Shown in pieces: positions 42,732 through 50,745 of a DNA stretch of 64,000 bases; position 1 is the stretch's first letter, and each line of letters opens with the position of its first letter. The stretch is from positions 1,798,001-1,862,000 of the forward strand of contig CP150183.1 in NCBI GenBank assembly GCA_037965595.1, given 5' to 3'. This stretch comes from Alkalihalobacillus sp. FSL W8-0930 (GTDB lineage: Bacteria; Bacillota; Bacilli; Bacillales; Bacillaceae_D). A program made the translations under genes and the position numbers. The notes under the pieces were generated by a model. It saw nothing but the letters and a program-made list of their open reading frames with translations. It was not told the origin of the DNA and searched no databases.

Positions 42732-43509
42732 TGTGTCTCTTACATTTAACGAAGGCACGTCTGACGAAAAAAAGGCTCTACAAACAATAGAACTACACCT
42801 GAAAAAAGGAGACTTTGTTACGATTATTGGCAGTAACGGAGCTGGTAAGTCTACATTAATGAATGTCATTTCTGGTGCTCTTCTACCAGATGAAGGTGAT
42901 GTACAAATTGATGGCCAGACAGTAATAAAGCATCAAGAGTATAAACGATCCGCGTTAATTGGCAGGGTTTTTCAAGACCCAATGGCTGGAACAGCACCCA
43001 CGATGACAATTGAGGAGAATTTAGCGATTGCTTACTCAAGAAACCGAAAACGATCGTTAAAGCCAGGTGTGAATAAACAAAGAAAGTCTTTTTTTAAAGA
43101 GTCGCTTGAAACCCTTCACCTTGGACTTGAAAATCGTTTGTCGGCAAAAGTCGGTATGCTATCAGGTGGGGAAAGACAAGCATTGTCTCTTCTAATGGCT
43201 ACATTTACAGAACCGAGCATTCTTTTACTCGATGAGCATACTGCTGCCTTAGATCCATCCAAACAAGAGTTGATCACGAACCTAACGCGTGAAATTGTTG
43301 ATCGGCATCATTTAACAACATTAATGGTGACACATAATATGCAGCAAGCCATTGATTTAGGAAATCGTCTCATTATGATGGACCAAGGAAAGATCATCTT
43401 AGATGTTCCTGAATCTAAAAAGCAGCATATGACAGTTGAAGGGTTGTTATCTGAATTCAAACGTATACGAGGGACGCAAATTGAAAGTGATCGAGCTGTG
43501 CTGGGATAA
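42715..43509 (+). CDS. ABC ATP-binding protein of the TrpXYZ type
   Basis: A 264-residue ATPase that powers the preceding permease. Walker A IGSNGAGKSTLMN near residue 37, Q-loop VFQDPMAGT, signature MLSGGERQAL, Walker B ILLLDEHTAALDP, H-loop MVTHNMQQA. Start ATG 42715 lies inside the permease gene end behind GGAAGGGGG. The DEHTAALDP form of Walker B is characteristic of this TrpZ-like group. A terminator follows. Confidence 0.92.
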   Translation: MLNLRNVSLTFNEGTSDEKKALQTIELHLKKGDFVTIIGSNGAGKSTLMNVISGALLPDEGDVQIDGQTVIKHQEYKRSALIGRVFQDPMAGTAPTMTIEENLAIAYSRNRKRSLKPGVNKQRKSFFKESLETLHLGLENRLSAKVGMLSGGERQALSLLMATFTEPSILLLDEHTAALDPSKQELITNLTREIVDRHHLTTLMVTHNMQQAIDLGNRLIMMDQGKIILDVPESKKQHMTVEGLLSEFKRIRGTQIESDRAVLG

Positions 43510-43515
43510 TGAATT

Positions 43516-43547
43516 AAAACTCATTCGTTTTGCGGATGAGTTTTTTT
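43516..43547 (+). terminator. Terminator of the TrpXYZ-type operon
   Basis: AAAACTCAT (43516-43524) pairs with ATGAGTTTT (43536-43544), then more T. Confidence 0.85.
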
Positions 43548-43690
43548 ATTTGATTTTAAACTGGTCTAAAATGACACTTGTGTTCCTCAAAAAAACACTT
43601 TATAATTACACCTGTTGAATACAGATGTCTTTTTATAGAGGACGTATTTAGTACATATAACAGATACTTTACATCGAGAGTGGAGCAGAT

Positions 43691-44905
43691 ATGAAAAAAT
43701 TCTTATTATCTTGGAACAAGCTTGGCTTAGTCAAACAAATAGTAATTGGACTTCTTGTTGGGATCGTTCTTGCGATAACAATCCCTGATATTGCATCTCC
43801 TGTTAGCATTCTAGGAACGTTATTTGTAGGTGTTCTTAAAGCGATTGCCCCCATTTTGGTGCTATTCTTAGTTATCTCATCTATTGCACAGCATCAAAAA
43901 AATAAGAAAACAAACATGAAATCAATCATTGTTTTATATTTGGTTGGCACGTTTTCTGCTGCGGTTATCGCGGTCATTGCAAGTTTCATGTTTCCGGTGC
44001 GTTTGGATTTAGTAGATAGTCCAGAAGGGTTCGTAGCTCCAGAAGGAATCGTTGACGTTCTACAAACCATTCTTTTAAGCATCGTGGATAATCCGATTAA
44101 AGCAGTAACAGAAGCTAATTTTATCGGGATTCTCGCATGGGCCATTGTGTTTGGACTAGCCTTTCGCCGTGCTGGCGAGTCAACAAAAGTATTATTGCAA
44201 GATACATCAAACGTCATGCTTAAAGTAGTTGAGTGGATTATCCGATTTGCCCCAATAGGGATATTAGGTTTAGTGTTTGAATCTATATCAGCAAATGGGC
44301 TCGGTTCGCTTCTTTCATATGGAAAACTATTAGCCTTATTACTGGGCTGTATGTTTATTGTTGCATTAGTCGTTAATCCATTATTCGTCTATAGTTTTAC
44401 AAGAAAAAATCCATATCCACTTGTGTTAACTTGCTTACGGGAAAGCGGAATAACAGCCTTCTTCACTCGTAGTTCAGCAGCTAATATTCCTGTAAACTTA
44501 AAACTAAGTGAGAAGCTTGGACTTAATAAAGACACGTACTCAATCGCCATTCCGCTTGGAGCAACAATTAATATGGCGGGTGCAGCCGTAACGATTACGG
44601 TCTTGACGCTCGCAACCGTCCATTCATTGGATATACAGGTGAATTTGTTAACAGCGTTACTACTATCCTTTATAGCGACAATTAGTGCATGTGGAGCCTC
44701 AGGTGTGTCGGGCGGATCTTTATTGTTGATCCCACTCGCTGCAAGTTTGTTTGGGATTCCAGCTGATATTGCCATGCAGGTTGTAGGAATTGGGTTTATC
44801 ATTGGTGTAGTTCAAGATTCCGCAGAGACTGCCTTAAATTCGTCAACTGATGTGATGTTTACTGCTGCAGCTGAAGCAAGAGAAAACCGACTAGCAGGAA
44901 AATAA
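43691..44905 (+). CDS. sstT: Na+/serine-threonine symporter SstT
   Basis: Dicarboxylate/amino acid:cation symporter family member of the SstT branch, 404 residues, about eight helices and two re-entrant hairpins. Signatures: [34 protein letters not shown] (serine-rich hairpin), [19 protein letters not shown], and [19 protein letters not shown] followed by [16 protein letters not shown]. Takes up serine and threonine with Na+. Start ATG 43691 behind GAGTGGAGC. Single-gene unit with its own terminator. Its Na+ coupling fits an alkaliphile but is universal to the family. Confidence 0.93.
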   Translation: MKKFLLSWNKLGLVKQIVIGLLVGIVLAITIPDIASPVSILGTLFVGVLKAIAPILVLFLVISSIAQHQKNKKTNMKSIIVLYLVGTFSAAVIAVIASFMFPVRLDLVDSPEGFVAPEGIVDVLQTILLSIVDNPIKAVTEANFIGILAWAIVFGLAFRRAGESTKVLLQDTSNVMLKVVEWIIRFAPIGILGLVFESISANGLGSLLSYGKLLALLLGCMFIVALVVNPLFVYSFTRKNPYPLVLTCLRESGITAFFTRSSAANIPVNLKLSEKLGLNKDTYSIAIPLGATINMAGAAVTITVLTLATVHSLDIQVNLLTALLLSFIATISACGASGVSGGSLLLIPLAASLFGIPADIAMQVVGIGFIIGVVQDSAETALNSSTDVMFTAAAEARENRLAGK

Positions 44906-44919
44906 CCATTTTTAAAAGA

Positions 44920-44955
44920 GCGAGAGTTCCTTATGAAAGGAACTCGCTTTTTTTG
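44920..44955 (+). terminator. sstT terminator
   Basis: GCGAG-a-GTTCCTT pairs with AAGGAACTCGC (to 44947), then eight T. Confidence 0.9.
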
Positions 44956-45046
44956 TTGCAATCGAAGCAAATCAATGGGTTCCTTGTCAGCAACCCGCTC
45001 AACCCGTATAATGAGGAAAGCTTAAGACATAAGGGAGTTAGAATAA

Positions 45047-46186
45047 ATGAATAAAGTGAAATTACTAGCCACAGCTACAATGGGACTAGAATCAATTGTT
45101 GCAAAAGAAGTGAAAGACTTAGGATATGAAGATGTTACTGTTGAAAATGGAAAAGTTACCTTTATGGCAGATATACAAGCAATACCTCGTGCTAACCTAT
45201 GGTTACGTACTTCTGATCGTGTGAAATTGGTTGTTGGAGAATTTAAAGCCTTTACGTTTGATGAATTATTTGAAAAAACAAAAGCACTACCATGGGCTGA
45301 TTTGATTCCTGCTAATGCAGAGTTTCCGGTTATTGGACGTTCCGTAAAATCGACTTTATTTAGCGTTCCAGACTGTCAGGCGATTGTGAAAAAAGCAGTT
45401 GTTGAGAGCCTGAAATTAAAACACAATATTAGCTGGTTTGATGAAGATGGTCCGCTTTATCGAATTGAAGTAGCCTTACACAAGGATGTAGCAACACTTA
45501 CCCTGGATACAAGTGGTGAAGGACTTCATAAGCGTGGTTACCGTTACTTCCATAACGAAGCACCCCTTAAAGAAACATTGGCTGCCGCTCTTATAAAGCT
45601 GACAACCTGGAATCCAGATCGTCCATTTGCTGACCCATTCTGTGGATCAGGCACACTTCCAATTGAAGCAGCAATGATTGGCCAGAACTTAGCACCAGGT
45701 TTTAATCGTGATTTTGCCTCAGATGAATGGGATTGGATCGGTAAGGATCGCTGGAACCTTGCAAGACAAGAAGTAGAGGATTTAGCAAACTACGATCAAA
45801 AGCTGGACATTTTAGGTTCTGACATTGATCATCGAAGCGTAGAGCTCGCTCAAAATAATGCAGCAGAAGCTGGGTTTGCAGACTTAATTACCTTTAAACA
45901 AATGCAAGTACGTGACTTCAGCCATAAAGGCAGCTATGGGATTATCGTCGGAAACCCTCCATATGGTGAGCGGATCGGGGAAAGAGACGAGGTTGAATTC
46001 ATGTATAAGCAAATGGGTGAAGCCTTACGTAATCATGATACATGGTCTGTTTATATGTTAACGTCAAACGAACAGTTTGAGGAATTCTACGGGAAAAAAG
46101 CCTCTAAGAAGCGTAAATTATATAACGGTAATTTAAAAACCGATTACTATCAGTACTTTGGCCCGAGACCGCCGAGGAAAGCCTAA
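45047..46186 (+). CDS. ypsC: THUMP-domain RNA methyltransferase YpsC (RlmL/RlmK-like)
   Basis: SAM-dependent rRNA guanine-N2 methyltransferase family (UPF0020), 379 residues. N-terminal ferredoxin-like and THUMP domains (about 1-160, with YRIEVALHKDVATLTLDTSG), then the methyltransferase: ADPFCGSGTLPIEAA (SAM loop), ILGSDIDHRSVELAQ, and the catalytic GNPPYGER. The tail ends YYQYFGPRPPRKA. Start ATG 45047 after AAGGGAG. In B. subtilis it follows rnpB directly; here a transporter operon and sstT intervene. Confidence 0.95.
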   Translation: MNKVKLLATATMGLESIVAKEVKDLGYEDVTVENGKVTFMADIQAIPRANLWLRTSDRVKLVVGEFKAFTFDELFEKTKALPWADLIPANAEFPVIGRSVKSTLFSVPDCQAIVKKAVVESLKLKHNISWFDEDGPLYRIEVALHKDVATLTLDTSGEGLHKRGYRYFHNEAPLKETLAAALIKLTTWNPDRPFADPFCGSGTLPIEAAMIGQNLAPGFNRDFASDEWDWIGKDRWNLARQEVEDLANYDQKLDILGSDIDHRSVELAQNNAAEAGFADLITFKQMQVRDFSHKGSYGIIVGNPPYGERIGERDEVEFMYKQMGEALRNHDTWSVYMLTSNEQFEEFYGKKASKKRKLYNGNLKTDYYQYFGPRPPRKA

Positions 46187-46206
46187 GTAAGAAAGGTCTA
46201 CCAGCT

Positions 46207-46280
46207 AAGAACACATTATTTTTATAAGCTATTCATTGAATGAGTAGGTATATATAAGGATAATGTGTTCTTTTCTTATT
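46207..46280 (+). terminator. Long-loop terminator after ypsC
   Basis: AAGAACACATTAT (46207-46219) and ATAATGTGTTCTT (46260-46272) are perfect complements, 40 bases apart; an inner hairpin (CTATTCAT/ATGAGTAG) shortens the loop; then TTCTTATT. Confidence 0.72.
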
Positions 46281-46312
46281 AACCAATTAGGTTTAGGTAA
46301 AGGGGTGTTAAT

Positions 46313-46510
46313 TTGAACAAAAAAATGTATCTCATCTTAGCGATTGCTTATGCCGTCGTAGGTTTGATTTTAAATAATGTGCTACAAACTACTGTCGGAG
46401 GATATATGATGACGTTAAGCTTTATAGCATTTGTAGTAGCCGTTATAGGAACACTTTTTTATATCGTAAAATTTAATATTGAGTTTATTAAATATAAGCA
46501 TAAAAATTAG
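46313..46510 (+). CDS. Small two-helix membrane protein, unknown
   Basis: 65 residues from TTG 46313, with AAAGGGGTG six bases upstream; the internal ATG at 46325 is too far. Two membrane helices (about 5-24 and 30-54) with a short outside loop (NNVLQTTVGGYM), ending in a basic cytoplasmic tail (KFNIEFIKYKHKN). Nothing in the sequence points to a function. It may be expressed with the DUF4870 gene 180 bases downstream. Confidence 0.62.
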   Translation: MNKKMYLILAIAYAVVGLILNNVLQTTVGGYMMTLSFIAFVVAVIGTLFYIVKFNIEFIKYKHKN

Positions 46511-46524
46511 TTAAAGAGGTTGCT

Positions 46525-46614
46525 ATGATTAAAGTGAAACCTTTTGGAGCATCAAACGTATATACTTTGTGTAAAGATAATAAAATCATTGTCACTCTTA
46601 GATCCTCATCATGA
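46525..46614 (+). CDS. Possible 29-residue peptide or gene remnant
   Basis: ATG 46525 with AAAGAGG eight bases upstream opens a frame (MIKVKPFGASNVYTLCKDNK and nine more residues) that stops at 46614. The sequence looks like the N-terminus of a folded protein rather than a complete peptide, so this may be a truncated gene; a second short run of codons continues in another frame up to the DUF4870 gene. Weak call. Confidence 0.25.
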   Translation: MIKVKPFGASNVYTLCKDNKIIVTLRSSS

Positions 46615-46690
46615 CCAGCGTTTAGTTTCTCACATTAAGGTTATACAGGTTATGGTACTAAATAATGTTGCTAAAAAGGAGTTAATAATC

Positions 46691-47047
46691 ATGCCAAACA
46701 ATGAAATTATTGATTACTACGAGGAACCGTCATCAGATGACCGTGTGCTCGCAATGCTAATTTATGTATCAAGCTTCTTTACAACAATTATTGGACCATT
46801 AATTATATGGTTAGTAAAAAAAGAAAATTCGTCTTTTGTTGATAAACACGGGAAAGAGTATTTCAACTTTATTATTTCTTATACCATTTATTCAATTATT
46901 GGAGCTATAACCATCGTGCTTTTTATCGGGTTAATTATTTTACCTGTGGTTGGTCTATTGTGGTTTATCTTCACAATCGTTGGTGCTGTAAAAGCATTTA
47001 ACGGTGAGGTGTACCGCATCCCCCTTACGATTCCTTTCATTAAATAA
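46691..47047 (+). CDS. DUF4870-type membrane protein
   Basis: 118 residues from ATG 46691 (AAAGGAG upstream); a longer frame back to 46544 would begin without a ribosome site. The family pattern is clear: DDRVLAMLIYVSSFFTTIIG, PLIIWLVKKENSSFVDKHGKEYFNF, then two helices and VGAVKAFNGEVYRIPLTIPF. Three to four membrane helices. Function of the family is unknown. It ends at a good terminator. Confidence 0.85.
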   Translation: MPNNEIIDYYEEPSSDDRVLAMLIYVSSFFTTIIGPLIIWLVKKENSSFVDKHGKEYFNFIISYTIYSIIGAITIVLFIGLIILPVVGLLWFIFTIVGAVKAFNGEVYRIPLTIPFIK

Positions 47048-47057
47048 ACGATTTTAG

Positions 47058-47085
47058 CGACGAGCCTAGGTTCGTCGTTTTTCTT
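47058..47085 (+). terminator. Terminator after the DUF4870 gene
   Basis: CGACGA-(a/g)CC pairs with GG-TTCGTCG in a nearly closed 20-base hairpin (47058-47077), followed by TTTTTCTTT. Confidence 0.85.
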
Positions 47086-47147
47086 TGGGTTAAAACTGGT
47101 CTCATCTTTTGATGGATGCTAAGATGGGGGAGTAAAGGTGGTTGGTC

Positions 47148-47510
47148 ATGATGAATACACTTATTATTACGAGTTACGTAGTAGGCAAAAACCATGAAAA
47201 ATCAATACTGTTTAAGAGTACGGAGAGTAAGGATATTCATCAGCTAATGTTTGATGGATTAAAGGCTCTTTTAGCGGAAGAAGATGTAGATGATTCTTTT
47301 AAAACTGCTGAACAATTAAGCGTTAACATGATTGAGCAGGAATCAGGTCAGTCTCTCCCACGTATTCAACATTTTTCTCTATCGGGAAAGCTTGAAGATC
47401 GATTACTTGACCGACTTGAAGACATTCAAGATTGGATGGACCAGCATCATAGTAAAGAAGTCTTCGATCATTCATCGAACCTCTCCAGATTAATCAGTGA
47501 TCTTTCATAA
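47148..47510 (+). CDS. Conserved-looking soluble protein of unknown function
   Basis: About 120 residues from ATG 47148 or 47151 (AAGGTGG upstream; both are plausible). Beta-strand start TLIITSYVVGKNHEKSILF followed by an acidic helical region (FDGLKALLAEEDVDDSF) and a charged end with EDRLLDRLEDIQDWMDQHH. No membrane segment, no Cys. I do not recognise the family. It lies 34 bases before gluconokinase and could be cotranscribed, though no functional link is evident. Confidence 0.7.
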   Translation: MMNTLIITSYVVGKNHEKSILFKSTESKDIHQLMFDGLKALLAEEDVDDSFKTAEQLSVNMIEQESGQSLPRIQHFSLSGKLEDRLLDRLEDIQDWMDQHHSKEVFDHSSNLSRLISDLS

Positions 47511-47543
47511 TTTCATTTACCATATTTAGTTAGGAGCGATTTT

Positions 47544-49103
47544 TTGAGTCAAGATCTATTAATGCTAGGAATTGATGTCGGGACAACAAGCGCAAAAACA
47601 ATGATCTTTAATACACAAGGAGTGGTTGCGGGGTCGAGTGAGATTAGTTACCCAACACTTTCGCCACAGCCTGCTTGGTCAGAGCAAGATCCTGAGGTAA
47701 TCCTCCAAGCGGTAAAGGGATCCATTAAACAAGCCATCGCATCCTCAGGTCTTGCGCCTCGAGAAATTGCTGCAGCAGGTTTTTCTACAGCGATGCATTC
47801 TTTAGTTGCTGTTACTAAAGAAGGTAAGGCCATGACAAATAGTATCATCTGGTCTGATAACCGAAGCGCTGAGCAAGTGAGGAAGCTTAAAGAAACAAAT
47901 GAAGCATTAGCCTTTTATATGCGAACTGGAACACCCATCCATACCATGTCTCCTTTATCGAAGTTAATATGGATGAGAGAGCATACGCCTGTCGTATTTA
48001 ATGAAGCCTACAAATTCGTTTCCATTAAAGAATATATTTGGTTTCATTTATTTGGTGAATTTGTTGTTGACTATTCAATTGCTTCAGCTACAGGTCTCTT
48101 TAACCTTAAAATGAATGAATGGGACCAAGACATCTTGTCGTCTATTGGACTATCTACAGATAAATTGTCACCTCTTGTTCCAGTTACATACAAAAAAGAA
48201 TTACCTCACGCTAGTCTTGCAAATGAATTAGGTGTAAGCGCAACAATGCCATTTGTTATTGGCGCAAGTGATGGTGTATTAGCCAATGTTGGCGCTGGGG
48301 CTGGTGCGAGTGATAAAACAATCATAACAATTGGAACAAGTGGCGCCATCAGGAGAACCGTTGATAAGCCAATGACGGATCCTCTACAACGCACATTTTG
48401 TTACGCATTAACAGAAAATAAATGGGTCATTGGTGGCGCAACAAATAATGGTGGAAATGCATTTAGATGGTTCCGCGATGAGTGGTCAAAAGGAAAGTCC
48501 TCTATGGGTGAAGAACCCATGGCAGAGGGCCTTTATGAGTATTTATTGCAGCTAGCTTCTACTTCACCAGCTGGAGCCAAAGGATTAATCTTTATGCCAT
48601 TTTTAAATGGAGAACGGGCCCCGTATTGGAATCCGGATGCTCGTGCAGGATACATTGGGATAGCTAATCACCATACACAAGCAGACTTTGTTCGTTCATT
48701 GCTCGAGGGTGTCATCTTTAGCATCTATTCAGTTGGTACTGCTTTGCAGGAGTTAGGTGGGCCCATTCAAGAGATCCGCGCATCTGGCGGCTTTGCTAGA
48801 TCAGAGCTATGGCTGCAAATACTAGCAGATGTCTTTGGTCAAACGATTGAAATCCCAACAAGCTATCATGCATCAGCCTTTGGTGCCGGCATAATAGCTC
48901 TAATCGGATCAGGGCACTTGCGTAATTTAGAAGAATCGGACCGCTGGACGGAAGTGATACAATCAGTTGAGCCAGATCATCACACACACGAGTCGTACGC
49001 ACATATCTTCGAGATCTATCAATCTCTTTACCAAGCATTAGAAACCCCATTTCAGCAGCTTGCAGGGATTCAAAAAAACTATATCAATCAACCTTATGAA
49101 TAA
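47544..49103 (+). CDS. gntK: Gluconokinase (FGGY family)
   Basis: Phosphorylates D-gluconate to 6-phosphogluconate for the pentose phosphate pathway. FGGY kinase of 519 residues: LGIDVGTTSAKTMIF at the start, FSTAMHSLVAV, IIWSDNRSA, the gluconokinase-specific RTGTPIHTMSPLSKLIWM, then ITIGTSGAIRR and GGFARSELWLQILADVFG. Start TTG 47544 with AGGAG seven bases upstream. No gntR, gntP or gntZ lies beside it, unlike the gnt operon of B. subtilis. A closely related pentulose substrate cannot be excluded. Confidence 0.88.
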   Translation: MSQDLLMLGIDVGTTSAKTMIFNTQGVVAGSSEISYPTLSPQPAWSEQDPEVILQAVKGSIKQAIASSGLAPREIAAAGFSTAMHSLVAVTKEGKAMTNSIIWSDNRSAEQVRKLKETNEALAFYMRTGTPIHTMSPLSKLIWMREHTPVVFNEAYKFVSIKEYIWFHLFGEFVVDYSIASATGLFNLKMNEWDQDILSSIGLSTDKLSPLVPVTYKKELPHASLANELGVSATMPFVIGASDGVLANVGAGAGASDKTIITIGTSGAIRRTVDKPMTDPLQRTFCYALTENKWVIGGATNNGGNAFRWFRDEWSKGKSSMGEEPMAEGLYEYLLQLASTSPAGAKGLIFMPFLNGERAPYWNPDARAGYIGIANHHTQADFVRSLLEGVIFSIYSVGTALQELGGPIQEIRASGGFARSELWLQILADVFGQTIEIPTSYHASAFGAGIIALIGSGHLRNLEESDRWTEVIQSVEPDHHTHESYAHIFEIYQSLYQALETPFQQLAGIQKNYINQPYE

Positions 49104-49210
49104 GTGGATGATAATCCGATTATGTAAACCTAAGTGATTAGCCGTTTCCGTATAAATCTCACCCCCGTATGATAGATTGCACCACGATTTATGATATAGG
49201 AGGGGATTTA

Positions 49211-49984
49211 ATGGTTAAGATCTTTTTAGATCCAGGTCATGGTGGTACGGATCCAGGAGCAGTGGGAAATGGATTACAGGAAAAAGCGCTTGTGCTTACA
49301 ATTGCAAGTCTTACTAGGGACATGCTCCTAGAAGAATATCAAAATGTTGAAGTTCGGATGAGTCGCTCAACGGATACGTTTGTTTCACTTTCAGAACGTA
49401 GTCGTTTAGCTAATCAGTGGGGCGCAGATTATTTTGTATCAATCCACATTAATGCTGGTGGTGGAACGGGCTTTGAATCCTTTGTTCATTCAAGTCGTGC
49501 CACTAGAACTGTACAACTGCAAAACACGGTGCATGATGCGATTATGGAGCAATTGTCAGTCACAGATCGTGGCAAAAAATCGGCTGATTTCGCTGTATTA
49601 CGAGGTAGTAGTATGCCAGCGATTTTAACAGAGAATCTTTTTATTGATCGAGTAAGTGACGCGAACTTATTAAAAGATGCTGCTTTTCTACGTTCTGTTG
49701 CACGTGGTCATGTTAACGGAATTGTTCGTGCGTTCCAGTTGCAGCGAAAGCCGGGTTCTGGTGGAGGGAGTGTGTATCGGGTCCAAAGTGGCGCCTTTAG
49801 TAGTGAACAAAATGCTACTCTATTAAAAACGAGACTAGAACAAGCAGGGTACCAACCATTTATTCGGTTAGAAGGTGGTCTGTATAAGGTCCAAGTTGGG
49901 GCATTTTCGAATCAAGCGAATGCTGAAGCGTTTGCAGTAGAACTTCGCGGTAAAGGATTTGAGGCTCAAGTCATTCTTTCATAA
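49211..49984 (+). CDS. cwlC: CwlC-type N-acetylmuramoyl-L-alanine amidase
   Basis: Zinc amidase that cuts mother-cell wall peptidoglycan late in sporulation in B. subtilis. 257 residues from ATG 49211 (AGGAGGGG upstream; the frame runs back to 49169 without a ribosome site). Amidase_3 domain: VKIFLDPGHGGTDPGAVGNG, then SIHINAGGGTGFES (zinc His) and AILTENLFID (catalytic Glu). Two C-terminal SPOR-type repeats: YRVQSGAFSSEQNATLL and YKVQVGAFSNQANAEAF. Lack of a signal peptide matches CwlC. Confidence 0.95.
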   Translation: MVKIFLDPGHGGTDPGAVGNGLQEKALVLTIASLTRDMLLEEYQNVEVRMSRSTDTFVSLSERSRLANQWGADYFVSIHINAGGGTGFESFVHSSRATRTVQLQNTVHDAIMEQLSVTDRGKKSADFAVLRGSSMPAILTENLFIDRVSDANLLKDAAFLRSVARGHVNGIVRAFQLQRKPGSGGGSVYRVQSGAFSSEQNATLLKTRLEQAGYQPFIRLEGGLYKVQVGAFSNQANAEAFAVELRGKGFEAQVILS

Positions 49985-50057
49985 TTCATCAGATGTATGC
50001 ATACCTTCATAGATGGGAAGATTATTAGCAGTTTCTGAATGATATGGGGGAATGACA

Positions 50058-50261
50058 ATGGATGTAATGAAAAACGATGCGTACGCACAATCCGTTCTAA
50101 AAAGATTAGAAAAAGCATTAAGAACGGCTGAAGCAAACATCGCTGCCGAGCTTAGTGAGATGAACGGCGAACAGGTTCAACAAGCAAACGCATTTATTGA
50201 AGAAGCTCGCTCTGACTATTTAGATACACAGCAATATGTAACAAAGCAATCGTATTTGTAA
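50058..50261 (+). CDS. Small helical protein, unknown
   Basis: 67 residues from ATG 50058, seven bases after TGGGGG; an ATG at 50052 is too close. Entirely helix-prone and soluble: VLKRLEKALRTAEANIAAEL followed by NAFIEEARSDYLDTQQYV. Resembles several small Bacillus proteins of unknown function, but I cannot name the family. It has a terminator directly after its stop, shared with the convergent gene. Confidence 0.68.
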   Translation: MDVMKNDAYAQSVLKRLEKALRTAEANIAAELSEMNGEQVQQANAFIEEARSDYLDTQQYVTKQSYL

Positions 50262-50262
50262 G

Positions 50263-50304
50263 AAAAAAGAAGCGGAAGACAATGAGCTTACGCTTCTTTT
50301 TTTG
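50263..50304. terminator. Bidirectional terminator overlapping the 50288 gene end
   Basis: AAAAAAGAAGCG (50263-50274) pairs with CGCTTCTTTTTT (50291-50302). Its right arm lies in the last codons of the minus-strand gene. Confidence 0.85.
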
Positions 50305-50611
50305 TATGTTCCTCAGGATGAGCTGCATCCTCAAATCGAGGTTGTATAAATTCTACTCGGTCAAGATCTGTTTGATAGTCAATTGTCATTCCGTCCACAT
50401 ACCAAAAGTCATCTGGAGTAACAAAGAAAGAAATACCTTGCTTTTCAATAATAAATGATTGTGGAGTGGGAACATCTCTCATTACACCAACTGAAAATCC
50501 TCCTGAACCAACGCCTCCAACTCTTACATATAGACGAACGGATTCGCCATCACTCAATTCCATTTCTTTTTTATATAATGAAACGACTGAATCTGACAAT
50601 GTTAATTGCAT
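50288..50611 (-). CDS. HesB/IscA-like protein, YneR type
   Basis: A 107-residue protein with the HesB/IscA fold: start MQLTLSDSVVSLYKKEMEL, then VRLYVRVGGVGSGGFSVGV and FFVTPDDFWYVDGMTIDYQ. True IscA proteins carry three cysteines for iron-sulfur binding; this one has no Cys at all, as in YneR-type relatives, so it probably does not carry a cluster. Start ATG 50611 with AAGGAGG nine bases upstream. A yneR-type gene near yneT and parEC fits B. subtilis gene neighbourhood, though they are 5.6 kb apart here. Confidence 0.82.
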   Translation of the reverse strand: MQLTLSDSVVSLYKKEMELSDGESVRLYVRVGGVGSGGFSVGVMRDVPTPQSFIIEKQGISFFVTPDDFWYVDGMTIDYQTDLDRVEFIQPRFEDAAHPEEHTKKEA

Positions 50612-50745
50612 AACTAACGCCTCCTTACATAAGTAAGTGTATCATATTAAGCAGAAAAGTTTCGAAAATGAGAAGGAACATCTTTTTCGAATGTCGAAAT
50701 AAGTAAAGGTTCCATTTAGTACATAAAAGATTGGTGGTTTTCAAA

